A stretch of DNA of 64,000 nucleotides, taken from Lineus longissimus (lineage: Eukaryota > Nemertea > Pilidiophora > Heteronemertea > Lineidae). Made by a program: the position numbers and the translations under genes. Shown piece by piece: positions 34,792 through 46,783 of the stretch. Location of the stretch: assembly GCF_910592395.1 (NCBI RefSeq), contig NC_088320.1, positions 11,284,501 through 11,348,500 of the forward strand, read 5' to 3'. Every line of letters starts with the position of its first letter. Within the stretch, counting starts at the first letter, position 1. Below the pieces are notes generated by a model. It saw only the letters and a program-made list of their open reading frames with translations, made no database searches and had not been told where the DNA came from.

Positions 34792-35595
34792 AAGGGTCGA
34801 ATCTCAACAAAAAACATTTGGATGTGGACATTTGGCTGGATATTGATTGATATTGTTGAGTTCTTCAATTCAGATACACACGAGCAGGATAACCGTTCAG
34901 GATTTAACCGCGAAGTTACTATTTATAGCTCACAAGGTCATTTGCATAAGATATTGATGACGTTTTAGTCACGTGACAGTCGGACATCGACACTTATTTC
35001 TACGCATTTGAGCTTATTTCAAAGTCAATTATCTTTGACCCTGCATTGTTTTTAGCATGAATGATACCATAGAGTCAGAGAGAGAAATATTCAGAACAAT
35101 TGTGTAGTATTTCCAACACTCGGACATGTGCCAGATTGAATCTAACTGCTCTAGTTAGAAAGCCTGAATCCATTACGAAACCGCGTGTTTGTCCGACATT
35201 GCCTGTAATTCAGCGATGGGGAAATAGAGGGCAGCAGCTGCAGTGACGTCATCTTCGCGGAATGCTATTCAGACGCACACGAGCAGGATGACCGTTCAGG
35301 ATTTAACCAAAGACGAATTTAATCATTGATATACAACGGTACTTTTATTCACGGAGGGGCGTATCGGTAACCACAACTACATAAAACACATGACTAATAC
35401 CAGGCCGAAGACAGGTAGGGCCAAAGACAGGTTGTGCTATAATGTCTGATGCAAACATGACAGATATTACTCGCTGAGTATAATTGACTAAGTTGAGTTG
35501 CAAGTAGGGCTGGATCTGGATTGATGGTACTTGGCAATATAATTGACTAGGTGTTGATATCAATATGAGCTAGACTGTACATTGTAAAAATAAAA
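34792..35595. repeat. Gene-free stretch with a 40-bp direct repeat
   Basis: ACACGAGCAGGATAACCGTT plus CAGGATTTAACC at about 34868-34908 recurs with three changes at about 35269-35309, 401 bp apart. The interval contains a TGACGTCA and a CACGTGA. It may be the remnant of a small element with direct terminal repeats. No gene seen. Confidence 0.5.
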
Positions 35596-36215
35596 ATTTA
35601 ATGCTTGTTCTTATATAGCACTTTTATACTGTACTGCCTCAAAGCACTTTACATTCATCCCCCAGCCTAATCCAGAAACCTTCTGTAGAAACCAAGGAGC
35701 ACACAATCCGCATTGCTTTTGGACATTTCGGGCCAGTTGAAAGTACCGAGTGGTACCGGCCAAGCTTCGACCCCTATGACCTACGGACGCTCTTCCACAG
35801 TGCCTGCACGCTTCCCGTGTACCTCTCATTGGAAATTATACCTTAGTAGCCCAGTGATCTCAGCATGTTTTTGGTTTTGGAACTGGCCTCATGTGAAACC
35901 TAAAAGCCGCATTATTTCTTGGGAGGGTGTATTACATACATTGTATAACCTCGCCATAATCATCTTATCTTGATAAATGAATAAAATTAATTCGTTTGAT
36001 ATATCATATTTTGTTCCTTGTTCATTAGTTTTATCTTGTTTGTTTGAAACGGAAATGTCTCTTGCATGAACAGGAATTTGTACATAAGTCTCCACCTAAA
36101 TTCTGGAAGCTTTAAAGGACTTTACAGATTGGACAAGGAGTTGGAAGTGAATGTATTCCTCCATTTTGGTTGTGACTTTGTCCTCAAAAGATGAAACGTC
36201 AACACTGCTTTCAGA
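35596..36215 (-). mobile_element. Composite element with tRNA-derived SINE, copy 3 (inverted)
   Basis: Reverse complement of 10690-11305 over nearly its full length: the tail (TTCTTATATAGCAC on the plus strand), a diverged tRNA part with B box GGGTCGAAGC, the leader CTGAGATCACTGGG, and the AT-rich upstream part with GAACAAAATATGATATATCA. It is somewhat more diverged than copy 2. Confidence 0.7.
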
Positions 36216-36239
36216 TTTTGAATTTTGAATTTTTTGTGC

Positions 36240-36720
36240 AATTTGTTGATGGAAACTACTTATGTCGAAGAGGAGGCGACTGGGCAGCCGACAATGTTTC
36301 CCTCATCTGAAGGATGTCCAAACGTCACTACCAAGTCATCCAAAGAACCGTATGGCGATGTATAGGGGAAACATCATCCTAGGCGAGACATGTCCTAACG
36401 TCACAACCAGTTTGTTCGGGGACTGGGATGACAGTGCATAGGGGAAATATTGTCCTCTCGGAGGCATGTCCAAATGTAAGAACCAAGCTATGCACAATCG
36501 CACATAATGATGACCGGCGAAACAATGTCCATTCTGAGATAATATGTCCTAACGCCACAACTAAAGCAACTAGGATGATACTCGGAACATTGATAGGGGA
36601 ACAATCAACATTGTCCTCTCGGTGTCCTACTATGTACTGCCCTATACCAAGTCCTCCATGGGCTAGATGACGGTGTAATAGGGGAAACATTGCCCTCTCT
36701 GATGTATGTCCAATCTTCGA
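36240..36720. repeat. Degenerate minisatellite, about 80-110-bp period
   Basis: Recurring phrases ATAGGGGAAACAT..TGTCCT, GACATGTCCTAACGTCACAACC and GGGATGACAGTG at about 36300, 36362, 36433, 36520, 36595 and 36665. Shares the GTCACAACC core with arrays at 8-15 kb. The ORFs across it are shadows of the repeat. Confidence 0.6.
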
Positions 36721-37222
36721 GGTATTTGAGGATAATGTATGCTATTAATTGTATGTACAGGCATGATGAGGTGCTAAGAAGCCAACCTCTTTTTCCAGGG
36801 GGTCAATGAGCTCCCCACTTCCGGTGGTCCTCTTATTAATCCCTGGACACATCTAAAAATAAAAGCTCTGTGATTAGTTAATGACAATTTACATAAATAT
36901 CGATGACGTCACTCGCTATCATGTGTCATTTTCTCATTAGCATATGATGATGAACACATAATTTTTTATTTTGCTTCTGGTGATCATATGAAGAGCAATC
37001 CAATCCTCTGGGTTGAATTCTCGTTCTTGACCTTTGGTTATAACTACTGTGTAAATTTCCCAATTGCGGCAAATAAGCAATGGATTGCGCTAAGATATTT
37101 TTACGACACTAACGAGAATATCAATGACACATATTTACCATTTGCTGCATGATTATTGTGAATTAACTGCAACAAAAACTTGTCATCAGGATTAAATGAC
37201 AGTCGCGTAGATTTCTTTATAT
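36721..37222. other. Gene-free stretch left of the Gypsy element
   Basis: AT-rich. No ORF, RNA gene or repeat was recognised. Confidence 0.5.
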
Positions 37223-37510
37223 TGTCATGTTGGGATCGTACATCATAAATGGAGCTGACGAATCACATTCTTTTATATAGTTTATTCACCACAAGAATCC
37301 TAACAGCGGTGCACTTCACGGCAAAGGTTGGATGACCAGCAAGATAACTAACTCAAGGGAAACTCAAGCATGGCCTATACAGACGGAGGTCCGCGCACTT
37401 CTGATGGCTTGACCCAGTTTATACCTTGACTAGCATCCTTCCACGTGGTCACGTGACGGAGGGTCCTAATGCTGAGGCTCCTCATGGAGGGGTCTAAACT
37501 ATACATAACA
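37223..37510 (-). repeat. Gypsy 3' LTR
   Basis: Plus-strand ends TGTCATGTTGGGATCG and ATACATAACA, i.e. TG...CA when read on the minus strand. Next to it inward is a polypurine tract (AAAGGGGA on the minus strand, 37511-37518), as expected before a 3' LTR. Confidence 0.8.
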
Positions 37511-38011
37511 TCCCCTTTGTTCAAATTACGGACTTGATTAAGACAATAATAGTTTAGACTTAAAGCAAGAACAAGTTGTTTTAAAATCTTTGGAAGTGTT
37601 TATACATTCCGACCACTGAGGCATTCAAACTTCCAAAGCGTTTATACAGATAATCGGAAACAGGGATACCGTGCTTGATAGTCAAGGGAAACTCAAGCAT
37701 GGCCTATACAGACGGAGGTCCGCGCACTTCTGATGGCTTGACCCAGTTTATACCTTGACTAGCATCCTTCCACGTGGTCACGTGACGGAGGGTCCTAATG
37801 CTGAGGCTCCTCATGGAGGGGTCTAAACTATACATAACATCCCCTTTGTTCAAATTACGGACTTGATTAAGACAATAATAGTTTAGACTTAAAGCAAGAA
37901 CAGGTTGTTTTAAAATCTTTGGAAGTGTTTATACATTCCGACCACTGAGGCATTCAAACTTCCAAAGCGTTTATACAAATAATCGGAAACAGGGATACCG
38001 TGCTTGATAGT
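37354..38011. repeat. 329-bp tandem duplication across LTR, PPT and internal end
   Basis: 37354-37682 and 37683-38011 are near-identical (for example aacaagttg against aacaggttg). Each copy holds the inner 157 bp of the 3' LTR, the polypurine tract and about 170 bp of internal sequence. The element therefore has two LTR-PPT junctions. Confidence 0.9.
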
Positions 38012-39373
38012 TTAAGTAATAACGTTTAAGATGCTGAGCTAATGTCAACTAAGTTTAACAGAGTCAGAGAATGCAGTTCCACAGTGGAACATAATTAAAC
38101 TGGTCATCCGAATACATCGAGATAGTAGACACAAAAGCACAAGAAAGCGAGCACAGCTGGCCTGAAATGAAATTGTTAGTTATGCAGGGCTTAGTATCAC
38201 TACTATAATCTTGAAAGGATTGGCCTTGTTCCAAAAAAATGTTGTTAAAAAAAATTTGAAAGAAAAAATTTGACAACAGACATTGCCGAAAGATGAGAAA
38301 TTTCTACTAAAAACTTCTCAAAAGTTTGTACAAATTCACCAATAATTGCACAAAGTTTAATTTATAAACACAGTTCTGCGCGAGAACAACAACAATGATT
38401 ATCAAAGAATGCACTGTCATTCTAATGTCTATGCATCAGTGTAACCATAGTGACTGTGTACAAATGTATGGTGGCTATGGCTAATGTACACAATGTACTT
38501 TAAGGAATGCCAATATTAACATCACATGACTTTCCTGGAACTGAATCCTAGAAACAACATTGAGTGCATTGTTAGACAGAATTTTTGGCACTTGGCCCAA
38601 ATAATGCAATGAAAAAAATACCAAAACACTATGCTCCAAAAATATTACACACTAATACTCACAAATCCACAAACACGCTTTATAGTGAGGCGATATGATG
38701 CTACGTACTCAAATTACCATTAAAAATTGGCCATTTATTTTTAATGAGGTAATTATGATATTTTTATTCAGTAGTTGGAGCACACCTGTGTGTACTTTCG
38801 ATCCTCATTTATGACCGAGCAAAGCTTTGTATACGCATAGGTATCAAGGCATTGACTTGAAAAGTAATGACTCCATTGTTCACTAATAAAACTACTTTTT
38901 TGTACTGAACTCTGAATAATGAGCACTGCTCGCACACAATTGTGGAAGAAGAACAACCCTATAACCACAAAAGGCAAATTTATACCTCACTAATGACTTC
39001 AAAAAGTCTACATGAAATCTAACAAAAACCTGATGGTTTTCTCACCGATATGAATACCTTGAAGATTATACACATGCATGGTTTCTCTACCATGCGAATA
39101 CTTGTATGCACCGTTGTAAATATTGTATCACTTACAAAGAATACAGGTGCTTGATCAAGTTTTGAGGCGATCCAAGACATCTGACTCGATTGTCTGGATC
39201 CAGGATGGCTTCAACTACTTGTGGGCAGTTGATATCACACTGCGGATCCCACCGAAATCTGTATGGCTTGTCACGCAATGGGACAGACAATAAGAGCTGT
39301 ATGTTGGCTCCTTTGAACCTAGCTCTTTCAACAGTATACACAGCCTCAGAAGATGGGGCATTTTCTAAGACCT
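38012..39373 (-). other. Gypsy 3' non-coding part
   Basis: Sequence between the duplicated 3' end and the end of the integrase region. AT-rich, without recognisable coding sequence apart from a short extension of the integrase C-terminal frame at 39132-39380. Part of the same element by position. Confidence 0.4.
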
Positions 39374-42300
39374 TTAACAATGTTGTTGCTGATCAGAGAG
39401 TTTGCACGGCGCAGCAAAACCATTGTTGTGTTCCAAACATTCCGCATAAGACTCCAAATCCAAAGGATTTGCCTTAGCATAGAATATCATTTCACAATCC
39501 TGAGCGGAGGGGAGCTGTTGACCAAGCTCATCTATGAAGTTGTACTCAGTAGTACAGTTTGTCGACTTGACCTCAGTGTTCTCATTGAACCTCAAAGCCT
39601 GTCGCAATTTCTGCAAATTGCTGATGTTTTCATGATCCGTAGCTTTCAAGAATGCTGGTTTTAACCGGTTGAAGTTAAAAACATCCTTCAGAATTCTACC
39701 TTCCAAGTCTGACAAGATGTAGTGGGTGCGATCAAGAACCTGATGAATGACAAAAGGACCTACCCAAGACGCAGTGAATTTCTTTGCGTTTGCAGTCAAG
39801 GAGGAGCTGGATGGTTTATGCAGATAAACCAGTTGACCTTGTTCATAAACCTGACACTTATGAAGCTTTTGAGCAACCTTCTGATACTGAGTTTGTTGTT
39901 GATGCTCTTGCAGCTGTAACATTAGCTTAGAGACATTCTGAAATTTGTCTTTCAGATGTTCAATATACTCAGATTGCGAGTGTGACAATCCCAAGACTGG
40001 TTTGAAATTTAGTCCGGTAATGTCTGTGGGTTCACGCAAGAAGACAAGGTAGAATGGGCAATGACCACCGAGGTAACTGGAGCAGAATCAGTTGAATGAA
40101 TACTGAGCAACACTGTAATAGCGAGCCCAATCTTGTCCATATTGGCTGAGATTCACCTTGATCAAATTGGCAACTGACTGAATTTGACGCTCAACATGAA
40201 GAGAGCCGTGATTCCCGACTGAAATGATTTTCTGAGAGATGATAAGAGTTTCACACAACAGAGTAATGATCTTGCCGGTCAATGATGTCGCTGCATCACA
40301 GATAATGACTTCGGGAATACCAAAATCACACAGAACACGCTGAATGAGAACTTCAGCTATTGTCGCTGCCTCTAAATTCTTTAGGGGCACACAGACAATA
40401 AAACAAGTTGCTGCACAACTTACTACCATTAAGTTACGGTAACCTGATCTGGACGGAACCATTGTTTTGAAATCAAGTGAGATTGTCTCAAATGGACAAT
40501 ATCTCGCAGTAATCCGCTCATGGTATGGTCTGTCCTTGTCGGCTTTCCCTTTGAATTGCTGACAATTGCTACTTCATTGAATATATGATACACTCCTCTG
40601 GTACATCAACGGAAGAAGAATGGTGACGTCTGTTGGGCAATGCGAAACTGTTGACCGTCTAATGGCAAATTGTAATCCCGAATGACCTTACGCTTGATGA
40701 CTTTTAGCACTTTGTTCAGTTCAGCTTGATTAGGTATGTGGCTTGCAGTCATGCGATCAATCTGTGGTACTAATGGCTCAGGTGTTAGCAAAAATTCCGG
40801 TGGACACTGTTTGATGTGTTCTTCCTGAACTTGATCATTCCTGTTTATCACTCTGTCAACCAATCTTGGCTCTGGTACTGTAATATCAGCTGGCTGGGCC
40901 TGTTGTTGGACTCCTGGTGGTGTCATCATTAGTCTCGGGGTCCTGGCAGGACTGGCTTGGCGTATGGGTGGCCGGGGTGCAGGAACAGGTCTTGGTTGAG
41001 GGACGGCCCTGGGAGGCGGTGGCACAGGATGATCTACCCCTTGTTGCTGGACTTGGGGTGGATTCACAGCTGGACGTCCGTCTTTGAACAATGTGCAACG
41101 GGTATTGCATTTTGTCGTGCAAAGGACCTGGTTACGGGTCTTGTAGGAGCACTTAACACTTTAGGATAAGCACAATCTAGGCAACCAAAATGACAACTGT
41201 CTGAACTACAGAATTCAAGATGCTGAGACCTGGGCACATGCCATTCTTGGGCTGGGAATGCAATGGGCATGATGCGATCAAATTGATCATCATCATCCAG
41301 TGGTGCTCTTGACAAGAAATCACTGACAACTAGATATGTACCTTTTTTATAGGCCAACTCAAATGAATAATGAGACAATCTCTCAAGAAGCTTTTGTAAG
41401 CGTAGTGTGCATGGCTCACTCTTACTCTTCACAATCTGAACAAGACTACTGTGATCAACATATGCTAAGAAGGAATGTGACTGCAAAAGATAACGAAAAG
41501 CTGTAATTGATGTACAGTTCAAATAACTCAAGCTCACTGGCTGAATATGCTGCTGCGGCTGGAGGAAGACGCTTGGAATAGTACGCAATGATACGTTCTT
41601 TGCCTTGAACCCTTTGTGCCAAATATGAGCCTGTGGCTATAAGCGATGTGTCTGAATACAGAACAAACTGACCTTCTGGTGCTGGGGCATACAGAACTGG
41701 GGGTGAGGTAAGAAGTTCCTTGACCTTCTGGAAGGTTTCTTCGTGCTCAGCTTGCCAGCTGAAAGTGGCATTGCGTTTGGTTAAATCATGAAGGGGTTTA
41801 ACCAATTCTTGGAGGCGTGGCAAATAGAGACTGAGAAATCCAACAGCTCCGATAAACCATTTGACCTATTTTGGGGTCCGAAGCTGTGGCATGTTATGAA
41901 TCGCTGAACATTTATCATTCATAGCCTGCACCTGAACTACACCTTCAGCATTGATGCTGATTATGTGGCCAACAAATGTGACTCGTTGTCGAAACAGTTT
42001 ACACTTTTGTGTAGACAATTTGAGTCCATGCTTTTTCAATGCCAAGAATATGCTTTCTAAATGCCTTGCATGTTCTGCATTACTTTCACTGAACACCAAG
42101 AAATCATCATGAATGGGAATGACAAATGTGTCCGAATCAGGAATTTCAGCAAGGATTGAGTTGCATTTTTCAGCAAAGATACCACTTGATACAGTGAGAC
42201 CCATTGGTAATCTGCGATACATGTAATTGGGAGAGCCAGGATAAGGACAAATGCCAGTGTAAGATTGAGATTTTTCCGAGAGGGGCAGACTGTGAAAAGC

Positions 42301-43620
42301 GCTTTTGAGATCAATTACTGACAAAACTTTACAGTTTGAACGACCTAAACGAGCTAGAACACTTTGTAGGCTGACAAAATTTTGATTGACAGCTTTGCAA
42401 CGACTATTCAAATACCTGAAATCACTGATTATCCTCTTGTCAGTTGTACCCTTTTTGCCAATCAGCATGACCGGGCTGCTGTAGGCAGAACAGCCTTTCT
42501 TCAAGATACCAAGATTTACCAGCTTATTGAACTCTTTGTCAATTTGCTTGCGATTTTTCTCTGGGATAGGATACGGGCGGACGAAAAATGGACTGTCATC
42601 CTTCAATTGGATGTCCACTTCAAAATTGGGGCACGTGCCAATTTCGCCGTATAGGCTGAATGCCTCTTTGTTCCGTAGAAGTAGCTCATACAAGTGCTGC
42701 TTCTCAGCCGCACTAAGAGTGCTACCTTGCAGCGAGATTTGCTGCTCAATTATATCCTGGGGTGACAACTTGGAGATAGTTCATCGATATCCAGGTGAGG
42801 GTACCTGAGCAGATTTTTATAATGAAGGTCAGATACGCACTGTTCGCGTGTGACCCTATTATTCAAGGAGCCACTAGGGACTTAGTGGGTAGCATGAATA
42901 TGATCTGACAAATCAGTGAACGCAACAGGAAGATTATCACGGAAAGTGACATTTTTCTTTGAATTGTTCGTAACCCGGAGAATGGCTGCACTTTTCCTGA
43001 GCTTTACCAACATGTATGATGGACAATATTTGCTGAACTGCTCGGTAGACTGCAGCAAAACCTCAGTATGCTTGAGCAACTTAGGAACTTTGCCTTTGAC
43101 TACAATACTCCTAGTCTGACCTGGTCTCAGTGACTGTCTGTACAGGGGTGAACTGGATACGCCTGGGTCTGACAGTTAAGGTACTGGTTGAAAAGTCAAG
43201 TGTACCATTCAATTCCGACAGGGTCCGAGCACCCAAAAGCAAATCTGGTCCGGTAAGGTTGTCTGCAACAACAGCATGAATGCGGAGCTTATGACCTTGG
43301 ATAAGAAGCTCAATATTTATAGCCTTTGTGGCATGCAAGAATTCACCGTTTCCTATGCGAAAATGTATTGGATCAATGTCCATCTTGGGCAATTTTGAAA
43401 GATAAGGAGACTTGTTGACAGATGAACCAGAAACTAAAGTGCGTGTTGCACCTGAGTCAACAACAATTACTAATCCCTGCTTATCTGGGAGGTAGCCTTT
43501 TACATAATTTTGTGTAGTGAGTTTTAGATCAATTGGCTCTGGTCCCAAGTATTCAGATTCATGGGATGAAGAATGTCCAGGATTATTATTTAAAACATTG
43601 TTACAACTAGGGGGCGACAC
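39374..43620 (-). pseudogene. Gypsy pol (PR-RT-RH-IN), broken
   Basis: Segments on the minus strand: protease with VVDSGATRTLVSG (43620-43111); reverse transcriptase with GTTDKRIISDFRYLN, VIDLKSAFHSLPL and a PIHDDFLVFSES catalytic box, where I replaces the usual Y or F before -DD (42768-41866); RNase H with LYSDTSLIATGSYLAQ and SASELELFEL (41823-41455), then its end and connection HYSFELAYKKGT (41588-41064); a proline-rich linker (41091-40606); integrase core with the D of CDAATSL and E of HVERQIQS (40462-40088); and an integrase C terminus with WVGPFVIHQVLDRTHYIL (40039-39374). A stop ends the RT frame at 41866, a frameshift lies in RNase H near 41520, and further breaks separate linker, integrase and C terminus. 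Not expected to be functional. Confidence 0.85.
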
Positions 43621-44738
43621 AATATAGCCTGTTGACCGTCCCCTATCTAAAAATGTGGCTGATAACTAGTATAGTTGGTCGTCTGTTGTTGTCCTTGATT
43701 GTTGTTAGCAGAAGGGTCCCAGTAGTTTTGCTGTTGATATGGCTGCTGCTCAGACGGGCTATATGTAGGCTGGTGCTGATAATTGTAGCTTGGTGGACGT
43801 GGTCGTTGAAACCTGGTATTTGCTTCTCGGGCTGCTGGTGGGACGAAGTCAGAGGGGAGCTCTCCTCGGGCGACTTGAACCTGGAAGCGGTGGCACTAAC
43901 GCCAGAAATGACCAGTGCGGCCGCAAAAATTGCAGGGGTGGCTTTCACGGGTTCGTGGACGGCTTGGGGATTGCGACCGTTTTCGCTGCTTGTGGGCGTA
44001 GTCGTCGCTTCGAGACGGGCGGCTGGATCGCGGGTATGGCGATGTGGGTCTTGGACTGCGTGGTGCGTCTATGTCCTGGCTTTGGAAAGCTGCCTGGGCC
44101 TACGGTGGCGAAGCTTTGTCCATCTTCAGGTCGTCCAACTTGGCTAGGATGGCATGGAGGACGTGGTCTGTGGCATTGGTGGCGTGAACTTGGTCCGCTA
44201 CTGTTGAGAAATGTACGCGCTGTGGCGTGATATCAAGGAACCGCTGCGCACATTCGGCGATGGCGTTTGAATCGTCGTCAGCATCCATTGCCATGATAAC
44301 GGCTTTCTGACAATCAGGAAGCAAGGTTTGTAGCAGTTTGTTTTTGATCTGGTTATCATCAGACCCAATGTGGAGTGCAGCCAGCCTTATTTTACTTAGG
44401 TGCTGTTGTGCAGTCTGGTTTGCGGTGTAAGTAATCGACTCAAACTGCTGTACATTGGCAAAGTGGGGGTGGGTAGGGGAAAACCTACTCAGAAATTGTG
44501 CCTTGAGGTCAGGCAAGTCCTCAAATTCTTGGTCCTCGGCCCAAAGGCGAGCATGTTTAGACAGGCGACACTTGAGAAGGCGCACAACATTGTCCATAGC
44601 ATCGTCATCACCTGGTTCATGCAGGTTATGTGCCTGAAGATAGTCATGGAATGACAGCCACCAAGATGTGGAGAGTTCATGACTTAATACTTCACCATCA
44701 AAGTATGGAGGCAATAAATCAGTGGGGCGCAACGCCAT
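43621..44738 (-). pseudogene. Gypsy gag, broken in the nucleocapsid
   Basis: Capsid-like part MALRPTDLLPPYFDG ... WWLSFHDYLQAH, ending at a TAG at 44100-44102. Further along, a CCHC knuckle can be seen near 43920 (CNFCGRTGHFWR, then an in-frame TAG, then C), so the knuckle itself is interrupted. A Q/P/Y-rich stretch follows before the protease. The family normally makes Gag as the structural particle protein. This copy is broken. Confidence 0.75.
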
Positions 44739-45732
44739 TTTGGTTTATGTTGTCAATCTATTATATTATGGGAAAAAGATAATTCTCTATTGGAGGATGG
44801 GGGTGGTGATACTGTTCAGTTGGCTGGAAGAAAATGCTGAAATGGCGGTGAAAAGTTAGTTACATCAGGATGTTGCATGTACTGGAATGGGCGGAAAAGT
44901 CAGTTACAATACATTTCAGTGGCGAGGGGCGAAGGGGCTGTCTTGGTGAACTGAAACAGGGCAAGAAATTTTATCACAGCATGGTAATCATAAGGCAAAT
45001 CAACAATCACATGTAAGTCTATTAAGGAACAGTTGATCCATAGTCTCTGCTGGAATGTCACTTGGTGATGTCACAATCACTAACAGTCGGCAAAGTCTTG
45101 AATGAAGATTATGATGAAACACACAGTCTTGACTAACGGAGGAGACACAGTCTTGGAAGCTGGATGAAGATTACGAGGAAACACAGTCTTGGATGATGAT
45201 CATGAGGAAACAGACGAAGTCTTGGAGAATACTTGGTACTGGCATATCATGGTAAGTGTAGACATCAGGGTCAGCTGATAAGACAGATAGTGACGGCTGT
45301 CAAAACAATTACAGTGTCTCGGAAACGGGGATCACAGAGTTGAATCCACGGCGATGAAACACGTTTGCGTATAGATTTGCATGGTAATTAGTTACGGTAG
45401 AGCCAATCAGAGGCGGCGCTCACAATCACGTGGTGCTGTGACGTATAACAATCCATCGAGCAAGGCGCTCAATATGGCGTCAAGAAATCGGCACGACCAG
45501 TTTCTAAAATGATGAGTTCGGGACGGAATTGGTGATATACAACCTGGCGGCCTGTTGAAGTTGAAAATCGGTCCTACAGTAGAGAGTAGTCCGTTATAAG
45601 ATGTTCCGCTTGAATATATTTGCCATTAAAGGGCATTTTGAAGGATGATGGAATATCCTAAAGTCGGAAGATAGCACATGAGCACGTGTGAGAGGATTCA
45701 CGAAGTCCCGATCAGAGAAAATTTACGATAAA
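44739..45732 (-). other. Gypsy leader with degenerate short repeats
   Basis: Untranslated region between primer site and gag, about 1 kb. At 45110-45235 a degenerate 35-45-bp repeat around GAGGAAACACAGTCTTGGA occurs three to four times. No ORF. Confidence 0.5.
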
Positions 45733-45747
45733 GCCGGTTCTCCACCA
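45733..45747 (-). promoter_or_regulatory. Gypsy tRNA primer-binding site
   Basis: Minus-strand TGGTGGAGAACCGGC starts immediately after the 5' LTR. TGG is the expected complement of a tRNA CCA end. The tRNA species was not identified. Confidence 0.6.
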
Positions 45748-46038
45748 TGTCATGTTGGGATCGTCAACAGAATTCGAATAGACTAAGAATATCCTCTTAT
45801 CATGTTATAAGTTTATTCACTATAATGTCCTAGACAAGAAGCCACATCAGGGCAAGAGTCGGATGACCAGCAATAGACAATAGATAGGGCAACGCGTGAC
45901 CTGTAGAGACGGAGGTCCGCGCACTTCTGATCGCTTGACCCAGTTTATACCTGGAGATCAGCCTCCTTCCACGTGGTCACGTGACGGAGGGTCCTAACGC
46001 TGAGGCTCCTCATGGAAGGGTCTAAACTATATATAACA
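45748..46038 (-). repeat. Gypsy 5' LTR
   Basis: 291 bp. Plus-strand ends are TGTCATGTTGGGATCG and ATATATAACA. About 130 bp (GACGGAGGTCCGCGCACTTC ... GGGTCTAAACTAT) matches the 3' LTR well, and the rest is diverged. Confidence 0.8.
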
Positions 46039-46317
46039 CTAAATTGTAGACTAAAACCGAGGCAGAGCCGAGATTTTGACCAACATTTGAGCTCCACCCG
46101 AGCTAGAATTATGCCCTGCAATAATTCATATTTATACCTTCCTATAAATTCTAACCTGAACGTCGCCTCTTTTTCATACCGGTACTTACGACGTATTAAA
46201 TGTTCTACTCCCCCCCCCCCCCCCCCCCCATCACACAGCTGAGCGCAAATTTACAAATGCTCTCCTCCCCCTTACCTGCGTGATGGCCAGCTAAGTTAAA
46301 AAGTTAAAGTCAGCCTG
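46039..46317. other. Gene-free stretch with poly-C tract
   Basis: About 20 C in a row at 46209-46229. No gene recognised. Confidence 0.5.
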
Positions 46318-46478
46318 GTAACCTTATACTAATGGGTGGAGAGAAGCAAGTAGGGTGAAGTGTCTTACCAAAGGACACACAGATGAAACAGTGTTGATTC
46401 GACTTAGTATCGAACCTACGACCTCCTGGTTATAAGCCCGGCGCTCTAACCACTTTGCCACTGATCACCGAGAGCCCT
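46318..46478 (-). mobile_element. tRNA-derived SINE of a second family
   Basis: On the minus strand: GTGGCAAAGTGGTTAGAGCG (A-box region), a stem-loop around CTTATAACC, and the B box GTAGGTTCGATAC, followed by TGTGTCCTTTGGTAAGACAC, a phrase shared by many animal SINEs. The tRNA part is not a clean cloverleaf with an acceptor stem, so I call a SINE rather than a tRNA gene. Confidence 0.65.
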
Positions 46479-46783
46479 GCATTAAACACTGTGTACATTA
46501 CATGTACATGGCTGTTCATTGGTTTTTGTAAAAAAGTACCCCTAGAGCCGATCAATCCTCACAAAATTTTATATGTGTTAAGAAGAACCCTTTACCAATA
46601 TCATGATAAAATTTAACATTATTCCAATACTAAATGCCATGACCAAGTTGTCCCTTTAAATGCGTTACCAACATGCAGTGACGACCTGACAGTAACTTGT
46701 GTACGAGGTGCTGAAAAACATGATATAAAATTGTATAGCATCAAAATTATTGCTTAGTTCTTTGCAGGTTCACCAGTTGCAAG
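46479..46783. other. 5' flank of the UGT fragment
   Basis: AT-rich, no gene. Contains a TGTACATTACATGTACA palindrome near 46492-46508. A pyrimidine-rich acceptor-like stretch (TTCTTTGCAG, ending 46768) lies 16 bp before the UGT ATG, suggesting a lost upstream exon. Confidence 0.35.

Larger units (their letters stand above)
37223..46038 (-). mobile_element. Decayed Ty3/Gypsy LTR retrotransposon
   Basis: Minus-strand element with 5' LTR 45748-46038, primer site next to it, gag, protease, RT, RNase H, integrase, polypurine tract and 3' LTR 37223-37510. Domain order PR-RT-RH-IN is that of Ty3/Gypsy. The two LTRs are recognisably related but clearly diverged over their outer halves, so it is old. 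No matching target duplication was seen at the outer ends (TATAT left, CTAAA right). The left end carries a 329-bp tandem duplication. The reading frame is broken in several places. Confidence 0.85.

Noticed and set aside
723-36215. One large inverted segmental duplication that includes genes L and R and their flanking repeats
   Set aside because: The order and distances of the inverted repeats (4.8, 10.7 kb against 23, 32.9, 35.6 kb) are not mirror-symmetric around the genes. Independent transposition explains them better.
43632-44230. Long plus-strand ORFs across the Gypsy gag region
   Set aside because: They are antisense shadows of the GC-rich gag/nucleocapsid region on the minus strand.
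46380-46470. A tRNA gene (minus strand) with TTATAA loop
   Set aside because: A and B boxes are present but there is no proper acceptor stem, and a typical SINE tail follows.
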